From Hahella sp. HNIBRBA332 (GTDB lineage: Bacteria; Pseudomonadota; Gammaproteobacteria; Pseudomonadales; Oleiphilaceae), in the NCBI RefSeq assembly GCF_030719035.1, contig NZ_CP132203.1:682001-746000 (forward strand): a stretch of DNA of 64,000 bases, read 5' to 3'. A program made the position numbers and the translations under genes. Shown in pieces: positions 44,643 to 53,263 of the stretch. Positions within the stretch are counted from its first letter, which is position 1. Each line of letters opens with the position of its first letter. The notes below the pieces were generated by a model, which was given only the letters and a program-made list of their open reading frames with translations, ran no database searches and was not told the DNA's origin.

Positions 44643-45110
44643 TTATGAGAGTTTCATATGCAACAAAGGAAAAGGCTTACCCATCCCGTCGGTGGGGGAG
44701 CGTCCGACAATACAAAAACCGAAGCGTTCATAAAAGCCCACAGCCTGTGGGTTTTGTTCATTTACATCGACCTTAATGGCTTGTAGCTCATCAATCGCAT
44801 GTCGCAACAAACATCCGCCTACACCTGTTCCGCGAGCTTCAGCGGCGACGAAGAGCATCTCGATATTTCTATCCGCGACGCCCACAAAGCCTAGTATTTT
44901 TCCCTCCACATTCTTGAGGGATCTCAGATTTACCGCCTCCAGGTAGTCATTCAGTATCAGCGGCTTGAAGAACTGAATATCTTCCTCTGATAAAAAGTCA
45001 TGGGTGGCCCTTACGGAGGATTCCCAGACATCGACGATTTCCGGGTATTCGTGAGCTTCGACCTGACAGAGTTGCAGTGTTGAAGAAGGTAGGCGGGAAG
45101 TTTCAGGCAT
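44643..45110 (-). CDS. GNAT family N-acetyltransferase
   Basis: This encodes 155 residues. The acetyl-CoA binding motif is AEARGTGVGGCLLRHAI (about 93-109) and the ending VDVNEQNPQAVGFYERFGFCIVGRS is the typical motif B, resembling YjaB-like acetyltransferases. The acceptor is unknown. It lies in the A+T-rich block convergent with the collagen-like gene. Confidence 0.85.
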   Translation of the reverse strand: MPETSRLPSSTLQLCQVEAHEYPEIVDVWESSVRATHDFLSEEDIQFFKPLILNDYLEAVNLRSLKNVEGKILGFVGVADRNIEMLFVAAEARGTGVGGCLLRHAIDELQAIKVDVNEQNPQAVGFYERFGFCIVGRSPTDGMGKPFPLLHMKLS

Positions 45111-45319
45111 AGGTATAACTCCGTTTAGTGAGCATGAAAGATACTGACTTTAATGATGTTTTTCAAATCATTAGAGGGAGTTTCAAGGGGAACGAGAAAT
45201 CATTGCAATAAGTGGATAATAAGTAAGCTATGACCCCGATCTTTGCGCCGGTCAGGTTGTATAGCGACCTTTCGGTATCATGCGTCGGGTGATTTGAGTC
45301 TTTTCGAGAGGTGAGTAAC

Positions 45320-46198
45320 TCAGGGCTCGCTTGCATCAAGCTTATCTTCAGAGTCGAGATGTAATAGATTGCATTTAGCTCGACGAAGATATTTGTCTAT
45401 AGTTCTGGTAGATACCTGCCTTTGTTCAAACTGCTCAAGGAGTTGCTCCAGTACATAGGTAATTCTTTCTTCATCTTCAGGAGCCAAGTCCATGCCTATA
45501 ATGGTGCTTTGAATTGTCCATCTAAAATCCGAAAAGCAATCCATTGTGCAATTATTGCATGTGTTCTCTATATCCATGATGTTATCTAAAAGCTCAATGG
45601 TGTCGGACAATGCTTTTTGACTAAGACGGCGTTTGACGATTTTATCGCGGCTGCTCTTTGCTAAGTTTTCAATAATATAGTCGCATACCTGCGACAGACG
45701 AGTCAGGTCATCCAATTTACTGTCATCCAGCAGGGTTAGACAGATAGCGAAATAAGGGTAATTAATGAGAGTTTTATTATTAAATCGTATGATTCTGTCT
45801 CTCTGCAGCGTCAAGTGGGTGATTATTTTCGCCTGCAAGTCAGTGATGAAGCCATCATGAGAGAAAAGGTAGTGTTGCTCTGGCCAGTTAACCAGGAAGC
45901 AATACTCGAAATCATAGCAAGCAAGCGCCTCTTGAATATGTGCGCCAACGCTTAATGGCGCGCTCTCATGACTGCATCTTTCAAACAGAGCGATAATATT
46001 GCCTAAAGAGCTATTAGACCGCATTTGATCCATTAAAAGGTGAGACAGCTCTCTATTGGCTTCTTCAAGGTCTGTATATTTTTTCTCCAGTTCGGAGAGC
46101 TTGTCAGTGTTTTGCTTTCTCTTTTTTTTGTTTATGACTGGCGCCTCGTGATTATCTAAGGAAGATGATTTATTGCTTGGTGTAAATAAGTGGAGCAT
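45320..46198 (-). CDS. GAF-like effector-domain protein, unknown
   Basis: This encodes 292 residues. An N-terminal basic stretch and a coiled coil (about 25-65) precede a globular domain (about 70-190) with HIQEALACYDFEYCF, SHDGFITDLQAKI and a later INYPYFAICLTLLDDSKLDDL. To my reading this matches the output domain fused to receivers in some gammaproteobacterial response regulators, but there is no receiver here. A helical tail with CNNC and a C-terminal repeat of charged residues follows. It is paralogous to the adjacent gene. Codon use is A+T rich. Function unknown. Confidence 0.65.
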   Translation of the reverse strand: MLHLFTPSNKSSSLDNHEAPVINKKKRKQNTDKLSELEKKYTDLEEANRELSHLLMDQMRSNSSLGNIIALFERCSHESAPLSVGAHIQEALACYDFEYCFLVNWPEQHYLFSHDGFITDLQAKIITHLTLQRDRIIRFNNKTLINYPYFAICLTLLDDSKLDDLTRLSQVCDYIIENLAKSSRDKIVKRRLSQKALSDTIELLDNIMDIENTCNNCTMDCFSDFRWTIQSTIIGMDLAPEDEERITYVLEQLLEQFEQRQVSTRTIDKYLRRAKCNLLHLDSEDKLDASEP

Positions 46199-46239
46199 AA
46201 ACGTAGTACCTTATTTCAACGGATAAACAGGGCGTATGC

Positions 46240-46755
46240 TTATACGAAAAATGACTGCTTTTGGATTGTTAATGCCTCTTCTTGAGCCATGGAATCGGCG
46301 ATTGAGTTAACGGTCTCGGCCAATAGAAAAAGCGGCTCCATATAGCGCTCTCTCTCATTAGCGTCAACAAGCATCTTAAACGTGAAATGCTTATTGACGT
46401 TGATCCAGTAATTCTCGTGAAAAATGACATGAGGGGATTCTAATGCAGCCTCTGATATATCTTCTACATCGGATAGTAATAGGTAGTCTCCATCAGAGAA
46501 TATCCATGTGTTTTTACTGATAGATAGCCTAAATATGTAGGCTGGAATATCATAAAAAGAAAGCGTTTTCTGCACGGAAGCCGCCAGAAGAAAAGGGTCC
46601 TTAACTACTAAATAATTAGTTAGCAGCCCAATAATTCTTTTGAAGTGGTCACTGTTATCAATTAAGTTGCAGCCGGAAGTTTGTGTTCTGTATACACAGC
46701 TTTCGGTAGATTTGGGGCATAAATCTGACATCAGGGTTGGTTTTGGTGCACACAA
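46240..46755 (-). CDS. Paralogous short effector-domain protein, unknown
   Basis: This encodes 171 residues. It starts at TTG (46755) with GGAGG at eight bases; an ATG at 46731 lacks a ribosome binding site. The N-terminal part contains several cysteines (CPK, CVYR, CNL). The rest aligns with the central domain of the next gene: SVQKTLSFYDIPAYIF against HIQEALACYDFEYCF, and FSDGDYLLLSDVEDI against FSHDGFITDLQAKI. It is 41 bases upstream of that gene, so they are one unit. No family name. Confidence 0.6.
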   Translation of the reverse strand: MCAPKPTLMSDLCPKSTESCVYRTQTSGCNLIDNSDHFKRIIGLLTNYLVVKDPFLLAASVQKTLSFYDIPAYIFRLSISKNTWIFSDGDYLLLSDVEDISEAALESPHVIFHENYWINVNKHFTFKMLVDANERERYMEPLFLLAETVNSIADSMAQEEALTIQKQSFFV

Positions 46756-47165
46756 TTTGGCAGCCTCCGAGACAATAATGGAGATCTTATAAAATTTCTT
46801 CTCGAAGTTAATTGCGTACCGATACGGAAATTATGGTGTGATTTTAAGTAATACTACGTATTAGCGGCTGACAGGAGTTTGCCTATTTCTAAGCTTGAGC
46901 ATCGCTGTCCGTTATAGTGAGTACATGTAGACGGTTTATACACACATCGACATAGCTGGTGTGTTGTACTCTTTGATAATGACTATTGAAGCCTCTAATT
47001 CAACACTATTTTGGGCGTAATTGTGGCGTAAATTTGGCGTAAACCTGCGTAGAAAAGCGGTATAAAATGGGCTTTTGAGTGAATATTAGCCGCACGTTAA
47101 AATCGCTGAAATGCCGCAGGATTAAAGGGTTTTGGGTGGTTTTTGTAGTATCGAGCTAGGCGGGG
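46756..47165. other. A+T-rich junction beside tRNA-Arg with phased repeats
   Basis: These 410 bases contain no gene. Near the right end are three GGCGTAA repeats (47014-47042) listed separately. The position, next to the 3' end of a tRNA gene, is where integrative elements usually insert. I find no integrase gene in the window. Confidence 0.5.
47014..47042 (+). repeat. Three GGCGTAA repeats at 11-bp spacing
   Basis: GGCGTAA occurs at 47014-47020, 47025-47031 and 47036-47042, each separated by four bases, so the repeats lie on one helical face. They are about 125 bases from the tRNA-Arg 3' end. Direct repeats of this type are typical of arm sites for tyrosine integrases. Confidence 0.75.
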
Positions 47166-47242
47166 TGGCGCCCTGGGCAGGATTCGAACCTGCGACCTTC
47201 CCCTTAGGAGGGGGACGCGCTATCCAGCTGTGCCACCAGGGC
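47166..47242 (-). tRNA. tRNA-Arg (CCU anticodon)
   Basis: Read on the minus strand, a cloverleaf is complete: 7-bp acceptor GCCCTGG with CCAGGGC, G discriminator and encoded CCA (47166-47168), D arm with GCAC and GCGC, anticodon stem TCCCC with GGGGA around loop CTCCTAA, and T arm GCAGG-TTCGAAT-CCTGC. The anticodon CCU reads AGG arginine codons. The only tRNA in the window. Confidence 0.95.
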
Positions 47243-47256
47243 GTCAAGAGCGCTAA

Positions 47257-47285
47257 ATAATAGCGGCATTGAACCTTTCTCTCAA
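47257..47285 (-). promoter_or_regulatory. Promoter of tRNA-Arg
   Basis: On the minus strand, TTGAGA (47280-47285) and TATTAT (47257-47262) are separated by exactly 17 bases and lie 14 bases upstream of the tRNA 5' end. This is a close match to the sigma-70 consensus. Confidence 0.7.
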
Positions 47286-47403
47286 CCCTCTATTTTCCAA
47301 GTGGGCAGCGCGTTTGCGTGGTTTGTTCCAGTTGGGAAACTTTCCAGTGCGGCGGCTGTCTATTACTCTTATAGACACATGACCCCGCTGTAAGGAGCCC
47401 CTG

Positions 47404-48366
47404 ATGTTAGATGTACGGCCGATGTTGATGGTTTCCAACTTTCCCGCGGTCACTCGCGGAACCCTGGAGACCCTGCAGGTCAACTTGGGGTACAAGTGTA
47501 ATCTTAGCTGCACGCACTGCCATGTCGCCGCCGGTCCCACCAGAACCGAGATGATGACGGAGACGGTAATTGCGGATGTGCTTGAGTTTATCTCAGTAAA
47601 GAAAATCAAAGTGCTGGATCTCACTGGCGGCGCGCCGGAGATGAACCCTTACTTTCGTTCTCTGGTGACGGAAGCGCGGGGGATGGGCGTGAAAGTCATG
47701 GACCGTTGTAATCTCACCATCATGCATGAAGACGGACAAGAGGATTTGGGTGATTTCCTGGCGGAGCAAAGCGTTGAAGTTGTGGCGTCGCTGCCGTGTT
47801 ATGCAGAACAGAATGTGGACAAACAGCGTGGCAAGGGTGTTTACCACGAGAGCATTTCCGCGCTGAAAAAGCTGAACGCTTTAGGGTACGGGCGCGAGGG
47901 AAGCGGGTTAACCCTTAATCTGGTTTACAACCCCGGAGGTCCTTTCTTACCGCCAGCCCAGGAAAAACTGGAGGCGGACTATAAGCGCGAGCTGTTGGAG
48001 CATCACGGTATTGAGTTCAATCAGCTATTCGTGCTGACCAACATGCCAATCAGTCGCTTTGGCAGTGTTCTGTTATCGAAAGGGCAGTTCAATGAATATA
48101 TGCAACTGCTGCACGCATCCTATTCCGAACATAACTTACATTCGGTGATGTGCCGGACGTTGATCAGCGTGGATTGGCAAGGATATGTGTACGATTGCGA
48201 CTTCAACCAGATGCTGGATATTCCCTTGATTGCGTCAGACAAGCCCAAAGTGCATCTTCGGGACTTGATGGCCGAGAATCTGGACGGTTCCGTTATCGCC
48301 ACAGCGGATCATTGTTATGGCTGCACCGCTGGTCAGGGCAGCAGTTGTGGAGGCGCGCTGGATTGA
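47404..48366 (+). CDS. arsS: Radical SAM protein ArsS, arsenosugar biosynthesis
   Basis: This encodes 320 residues. CNLSCTHC (Cys31, Cys35, Cys38) is the radical SAM iron-sulfur motif. A second cysteine cluster near the end (YDCDFN and CYGCTAGQGSSCGG) may hold an additional cluster, as in the Cys-rich-domain subgroup. The ArsS family joins a deoxyadenosyl group to methylated arsenicals on the way to oxo-arsenosugars. The usual partner ArsM is not in this window. It is the first gene of a three-gene unit; the next gene starts within its stop codon. The substrate could be a related element, since the family was also named from selenium-associated neighbours. Confidence 0.85.
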   Translation: MLDVRPMLMVSNFPAVTRGTLETLQVNLGYKCNLSCTHCHVAAGPTRTEMMTETVIADVLEFISVKKIKVLDLTGGAPEMNPYFRSLVTEARGMGVKVMDRCNLTIMHEDGQEDLGDFLAEQSVEVVASLPCYAEQNVDKQRGKGVYHESISALKKLNALGYGREGSGLTLNLVYNPGGPFLPPAQEKLEADYKRELLEHHGIEFNQLFVLTNMPISRFGSVLLSKGQFNEYMQLLHASYSEHNLHSVMCRTLISVDWQGYVYDCDFNQMLDIPLIASDKPKVHLRDLMAENLDGSVIATADHCYGCTAGQGSSCGGALD

Positions 48367-49058
48367 GCATACCCGTCAGCGTCATCATTCCTACTTTGAA
48401 CGAAGCCGAATCCATTTCGGCTTTTTTACGGGTATTGCAACCGCTGCGCGAAGCAGGGTGGGAGCTTATTCTTTCTGATGGCGGCAGTCGTGACGAGACG
48501 GTGTCTCTCGCCGAACCGAGAGTGGATAAAATTATTGTCAGCACTCCAGGACGTGCGGCGCAAATGAACAACGGCGCCGAGAGCGCCAGCGGAGAAGTCT
48601 TGCTGTTTCTGCATGCGGATACGCAATTGCCTCAAGACGCGGTCGCGCAACTGACTGCGTTTGTCGCGTCCAATGCTGACTGGGGGCGCTTTGATGTAAG
48701 GTTATCTGGACGAAGATTTATGTTTCGCGTGGTGGAAACCCTGATTAATCTGCGTTCCCGCATCACGTCGGTTGCGACGGGAGATCAGGCGATCTTTATT
48801 CGTAAGGCGGCTTTTCAGCGACTTGGCGGCTATGCGCGCATTCCGTTGATGGAGGACGTCGAAATCTGCAAGCGACTACGACGTCAGAGCAAGCCATACT
48901 GCATCCGCGCCAGGGTAATTACCTCCAGTCGGCGCTGGGAAGTACATGGCGTTTGGAAAACCATCTTTCTGATGTGGCGATTGCGTTTTGAGTATTGGCT
49001 CGGCGTTGCTCCTGATAAGCTGTTTCGTCGTTACTACGGGAGGCCGGGAAATGTCTGA
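48363..49058 (+). CDS. Glycosyltransferase family 2, TIGR04283-like
   Basis: This encodes 231 residues. The start is TTG at 48363, overlapping the arsS stop, with GGAGG nine bases upstream. The GT-A fold opens VSVIIPTLNEAESI and has the DxD-type block FLHADTQLPQDA near residue 80, and IPLMEDVEICKRL in the second half. It resembles the TIGR04283 group of glycosyltransferases associated with radical SAM/arsenosugar loci. The likely task is sugar transfer to or in the arsenosugar. The next start overlaps its stop by eight bases. Confidence 0.82.
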   Translation: MSIPVSVIIPTLNEAESISAFLRVLQPLREAGWELILSDGGSRDETVSLAEPRVDKIIVSTPGRAAQMNNGAESASGEVLLFLHADTQLPQDAVAQLTAFVASNADWGRFDVRLSGRRFMFRVVETLINLRSRITSVATGDQAIFIRKAAFQRLGGYARIPLMEDVEICKRLRRQSKPYCIRARVITSSRRWEVHGVWKTIFLMWRLRFEYWLGVAPDKLFRRYYGRPGNV

Positions 49059-49713
49059 GTGCTGCCTGATTCAGTTCGCCAAGCGACCCATCGCCGGGTT
49101 GGTGAAGACGCGTTTGATCCCGGAATTGGGCGCAGCGCGGGCGCTGGATGTGCATGAAGCCCTTTTGCGCAAAACGCTGAATGTCTTGCTTGAATCCGAC
49201 CTTGGCCCGGTAGAGTTGTGGTGGGACGCCCATTGGGATGACGCCGACGCCATGCAACGCTTTCTGATTGCGACGGTGGAACCCTCGCACATGGCGCAGG
49301 CCAGGAAGCTGATGATCCGCTATCAAGAGGGCGCGGATCTGGGAGAACGCATGAGTCAGGCTTTGGCGCAGGGACTAAGGCAATCCCAAAAGACGTTATT
49401 GGTGGGAAGCGACTGCCCGGTTATCACACCAGACTATTTGCGCCAGGCGATGATGGCGCTGGATCACTCTGATGTGGTGCTCGGGCCGGCGGAAGATGGT
49501 GGGTATGTGTTGATTGGCGCGCGCAATCTTACCTCGCTATCTCTCAATGACATGGCTTGGGGCGTTGACACGGTTCTACAGGCAACAATTGCGCGAGTAA
49601 CCGATGCGGGCCTGAGCCATCAGCTTCTTCCTGTCTCCTGGGATGTTGATAACTACTCTGACTACCTTCGCTGGCGCCAGCAGGAAGAACGTTCGCAGTC
49701 TTGCCTTGACTAA
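49051..49713 (+). CDS. Glycosyltransferase-like protein, TIGR04282-like
   Basis: This encodes 220 residues. A nucleotide-binding opening, LIQFAKRPIAGLVKTRLIPELG, and a central VGSDCPVITPDYLRQAM are characteristic of the TIGR04282 family (DUF2064), found in arsenosugar or selenium-associated loci. It resembles nucleotidyl/sugar transferases. The start at 49051 has GGAGG upstream. It is the third gene of the ArsS unit. The precise reaction is not known. Confidence 0.82.
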   Translation: MSECCLIQFAKRPIAGLVKTRLIPELGAARALDVHEALLRKTLNVLLESDLGPVELWWDAHWDDADAMQRFLIATVEPSHMAQARKLMIRYQEGADLGERMSQALAQGLRQSQKTLLVGSDCPVITPDYLRQAMMALDHSDVVLGPAEDGGYVLIGARNLTSLSLNDMAWGVDTVLQATIARVTDAGLSHQLLPVSWDVDNYSDYLRWRQQEERSQSCLD

Positions 49714-49921
49714 TCTGTATTGAGCAGTTTTTGTTCCGCTACTTGCTTGATTATTAAAGAATCTAATTGCTATCCCTCCTTGAATTTAAGGCCCGTACAG
49801 CTACATTTCATGTATAGGTAGTGAGAAGCTGGAAGCGCTCACGTAGCAGATATACGCGTGTCGGCGCTAAGCTCAGTGCAAGACACGCATAGTGTTTGGC
49901 GGGCAGGCCTGAAGAATATTC

Positions 49922-50905
49922 ATGATGAAAACAGCGCTAGTGACAGGGGCGGACGGATTTATCGGTTCGCATTTGGTGGAGATGCTGCATGCGAGAGGAT
50001 ACCAAGTCCGCGCGCTCAGCTATTACAACTCGTTTAATGACTGGGGGTGGCTGGAGCAGTCCGCCTGCCTGAAGGATCTGGATGTGTGGAACGGCGATAT
50101 CCGTGATCCGCATTATTGCATCCAACTTACCAAGGGCGTGGATGTGATTTTTAACCTTGCTGCGCTGATTGGCATTCCATACTCCTATACCGCTCCGGAT
50201 ACCTACGTCGACGTCAATATCCGCGGGACGGTGAATATTTGCCAAGGAGCCCGGCTCAATGGCGTCGGGCGACTTGTGCATGCGTCAACCTCGGAGGTTT
50301 ATGGCACCGCCAAGTACGCACCAATCGATGAGAAGCATCCCTTACAGCCGCAGTCTCCCTACAGTGCTTCCAAAATAGGCGCTGAGTCCATGGCGCTGAG
50401 TTTCCATAATGCGTTTCAGCTGCCGGTGACGGTGGCGAGACCGTTCAATACTTATGGTCCCAGGCAGTCCGCCAGGGCGGTTATTCCCACCATCATCTCT
50501 CAAATCGCCTCGGGTAAGTCGTCGATCAAGTTAGGAGACCCCACGCCTACGCGGGACTTTAACTTCGTTGAAGACACTAGCATGGGCTTTATTGAGTTGG
50601 CGGAATGTGATCAGGCTATTGGTCAGGTCGTCAACATTGGTTCCAATACGGAGATCTCCATTGGCGATACCTTTGAACTGATTTGTCGGCTGATGCAGGC
50701 GGAAGTTGTGCTGGAGTCGGATCAGCAGCGCGCGAGACCGGCAAATTCGGAAGTCTTTCGTCTTAAATGTGATAACTCTTTGATTAAAAGCCTCACTGGG
50801 TATGAACCGCAATATACCCTTGAGCAAGGACTGCGCAAAACTATCGACTGGTTTACGCGCCCTGAGAACCTGCGACGGTATAAAGCGGATATCTACAATG
50901 TCTGA
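49922..50905 (+). CDS. legB: NAD-dependent nucleotide-sugar 4,6-dehydratase, LegB-like
   Basis: This encodes 327 residues of the extended SDR family. The Rossmann loop GADGFIGSHL (8-17), the catalytic SPYSASKIGAES (YxxxK), and TYGPRQSARAVIPT near residue 180 fit the nucleotide-sugar dehydratases. The segment RALSYYNSFNDWGW matches legionaminic pathway dehydratases, which act on GDP-GlcNAc in the Campylobacter route (a UDP form is possible). First gene of the nonulosonic acid cluster; the next gene begins inside its last codons. Confidence 0.85.
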   Translation: MMKTALVTGADGFIGSHLVEMLHARGYQVRALSYYNSFNDWGWLEQSACLKDLDVWNGDIRDPHYCIQLTKGVDVIFNLAALIGIPYSYTAPDTYVDVNIRGTVNICQGARLNGVGRLVHASTSEVYGTAKYAPIDEKHPLQPQSPYSASKIGAESMALSFHNAFQLPVTVARPFNTYGPRQSARAVIPTIISQIASGKSSIKLGDPTPTRDFNFVEDTSMGFIELAECDQAIGQVVNIGSNTEISIGDTFELICRLMQAEVVLESDQQRARPANSEVFRLKCDNSLIKSLTGYEPQYTLEQGLRKTIDWFTRPENLRRYKADIYNV

Positions 50906-52082
50906 TCTCTTGTCCTCTGACCATCGCCAGAAATACAAACCTCTGTTTGATTTTATTCGCAACGCCTTTCCCAACGAGGGCATGATTCCCTTGCATGAAC
51001 CGAGATTCAGCGCGCTTGATAAGCAATATGTGAATGAAGCGATTGATTCAACCTTTGTCTCCAGCGTGGGGGCTTTCGTTGACAGGTTCGAGCGCCAGAT
51101 TGCTGAGTACACCGGGGCGGGCTACGCCGTCGCCGCGGTGAATGGTACGGCCGCACTGCATCTGGCGTTGCTCCTGTGCGATGTGCAGCCGGGAGATGAA
51201 GTCATCACCCAGGCGCTAACCTTCGTCGCTACTGGGGCGGCGATTTTATACTGTCAGGCGAAGCCTGTGATGGTGGATGTTGACAAAGATACGTTAGGCA
51301 TGAGCGCGGATGCATTACGAAACTGGTTGGAGAACAACGCCCGCAAGGAGGGTGGGGGGGCGATCAATCAGGGTACGGGGGCGGTGATAAAAGCCTGCGT
51401 TCCAGTGCATGTGTTTGGCCATCCCTGCCGGATCGATCAGATTAGAGATGTTTGCCAGGAATGGGGAGTAAAGCTGGTGGAGGACGCTTCCGAGTCGCTG
51501 GGCAGCTTCTACAAAGGTCGCCACACGGGGACATTTGGCGACATGGGAGTATTTAGCTTCAACGGCAACAAAGTGGTCACCACCGGCGGAGGGGGCGTTA
51601 TTGTGACCAATAATGAACGCTTCGCCAAACGCGCCAAGTTTTTATCCACGACGGCAAAACAGCCTCATCCCTATGAGTTTTTTCATCCGGAACTGGGATA
51701 CAACTACCGTCTTCCCAACTTGAATGCGGCGCTGGGCTGCGCTCAACTTGAGCAACTTGAAGAGTTTATTGAGGCCAAGCGAGAGCTGGCGCACACCTAT
51801 CGTGACTTCTTCAATCTGGCGGGAATGCCCTTGGCCTTTGTGGAAGAGCCATTGGAATGTCGCTCGAATTACTGGCTGAACGCTATTTTGACGTCGAGTG
51901 AACAGGAGAAAACCGCGTTACTTGAAGCAGCCCTGAATGAGTCCGTACAGATGCGCCCAGTCTGGCGTTTGCTGCATGAGCTGCCAATGTTTGAGGGCTG
52001 CGCCCATGATGGATTGACGGTTTCCATTGAGCTTTCGCGCAGGCTGGTCAATCTCCCCAGCAGCGTGGTTCAAAGGCCATGA
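50898..52082 (+). CDS. legC: PLP-dependent sugar aminotransferase, LegC-like
   Basis: This encodes 394 residues of the DegT/DnrJ/EryC1 aminotransferase family. The pyridoxal-phosphate lysine is Lys225 in FSFNGNKVVTTGGGG; PVHVFGHPCR and VEDASESLGSFYKG are also typical. It should aminate C4 of the 4-keto-6-deoxy sugar made by LegB. The start at 50898 overlaps the legB stop by eight bases, and the 3' end overlaps legG by four bases in an ATGA arrangement. Confidence 0.86.
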   Translation: MSDLLSSDHRQKYKPLFDFIRNAFPNEGMIPLHEPRFSALDKQYVNEAIDSTFVSSVGAFVDRFERQIAEYTGAGYAVAAVNGTAALHLALLLCDVQPGDEVITQALTFVATGAAILYCQAKPVMVDVDKDTLGMSADALRNWLENNARKEGGGAINQGTGAVIKACVPVHVFGHPCRIDQIRDVCQEWGVKLVEDASESLGSFYKGRHTGTFGDMGVFSFNGNKVVTTGGGGVIVTNNERFAKRAKFLSTTAKQPHPYEFFHPELGYNYRLPNLNAALGCAQLEQLEEFIEAKRELAHTYRDFFNLAGMPLAFVEEPLECRSNYWLNAILTSSEQEKTALLEAALNESVQMRPVWRLLHELPMFEGCAHDGLTVSIELSRRLVNLPSSVVQRP

Positions 52083-53263
52083 CGACATCCCGAAGAAAAA
52101 TCTGTGTCGTGACTGGCGCACGCGCTGACTATGGCCTGTTGTATTGGTTGCTGAAAGAGATAGAGACGGATGAAGCGCTGACTTTGCAACTGGTGGCGAC
52201 AGGCATGCATCTTTCCCCAGAGTTTGGTTCCACATGGAAGCAAATCGAGGCGGACGGATTGCGCATATCAGAAAAGGTGGAGATGCTGTTGTCTGGAGAC
52301 TCGCCTCAGGCGATCAGCAAATCCGTTGGCCTGGGGGTCATCGGTTTGGCGGACGCCTATGCACGGCTACAGCCGGATCTTCTGGTGTTGCTCGGAGATC
52401 GCTTTGAGGCTTTGGCGGCGGCGCAGGCGGCTATGCTGGCGCGTATTCCCATCGCTCATATTCATGGGGGAGAACTGACGGAAGGGGCCGTGGATGAGTC
52501 CATTCGCCACGCTATCACCAAGATGTCGCAATTACATTTTGTGGCGGCGGAAGCTTACCGCCGCCGAGTCATTCAACTCGGTGAAAATCCGCAAAGAGTG
52601 TTTAACGTGGGCGCGCCTGGGGTAGAGAACATCCGACGCCTGCCCTTGTTGAGCAAAGACGAGGTGGCGGCCCAGTTAAATGTCCATATGGACCGCCCAG
52701 TTTTACTGATCACTTATCACCCTGAGACGCTCAGCGAGACCGCGCCGGTGGAGTCGATGCAGACGCTGCTGTCTGCGCTGGATGAATACCCGGACGCGCT
52801 CAAGATCTTTACCTATCCTAATGCCGATGCCTATGGCCGCGATCTGATTGATTGTCTGCATCGTTATCAGGAGCGCTGTGGAGACAACGTGGTGGTGTCC
52901 TCTTCCCTTGGCCAGTTGCTGTATCTGAGCGTCATGCGTTGCGCTGACGCGGTGGTCGGCAACTCATCCAGTGGTTTGATCGAAGCGCCAGCGCTGGGGC
53001 GGCCTACAGTGAACATCGGCGATAGGCAAGGGGGACGCTTGCAAGCGGCATCCGTCATCCAATGCAAAGAAGGGCGCGCCAGTATTGTCCAAGGGATCTC
53101 TCGTGCGCTGGAGCCTGCATTCGTGGCGAGCTTGAACGGGATGACGCCGCCATATGGCGGTGGCGATACTGCCCGACAAATTGCAGCGGTTCTCAAACAG
53201 GCTCCATTAAAGGCGCTATTGCTCAAACCATTTTACGACCTGCCGCAAGGAGATGTGGAGTGA
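52079..53263 (+). CDS. legG: Hydrolysing UDP/GDP-N-acetylglucosamine 2-epimerase, LegG/NeuC-like
   Basis: This encodes 394 residues of the UDP-GlcNAc 2-epimerase fold. Key blocks are VVTGARADYGLL, LVLLGDRFEALAAA, AHIHGGELTEGAVDESIRH and NSSSGLIEAP. The hydrolysing members remove the nucleotide and invert C2 to give the 6-deoxy ManNAc-type precursor of nonulosonic acids. The neuC-type length is correct. The stop overlaps the next start in a GTGA arrangement. Confidence 0.88.
   Translation: MTTSRRKICVVTGARADYGLLYWLLKEIETDEALTLQLVATGMHLSPEFGSTWKQIEADGLRISEKVEMLLSGDSPQAISKSVGLGVIGLADAYARLQPDLLVLLGDRFEALAAAQAAMLARIPIAHIHGGELTEGAVDESIRHAITKMSQLHFVAAEAYRRRVIQLGENPQRVFNVGAPGVENIRRLPLLSKDEVAAQLNVHMDRPVLLITYHPETLSETAPVESMQTLLSALDEYPDALKIFTYPNADAYGRDLIDCLHRYQERCGDNVVVSSSLGQLLYLSVMRCADAVVGNSSSGLIEAPALGRPTVNIGDRQGGRLQAASVIQCKEGRASIVQGISRALEPAFVASLNGMTPPYGGGDTARQIAAVLKQAPLKALLLKPFYDLPQGDVE

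Noticed and set aside
49714..49921. JUMPstart/ops element before the polysaccharide-type cluster
   Set aside because: I looked for GGCGGTAGC-type sequence and found none; only a loose 7-bp inverted repeat (49856-49862 with 49882-49888) is present.
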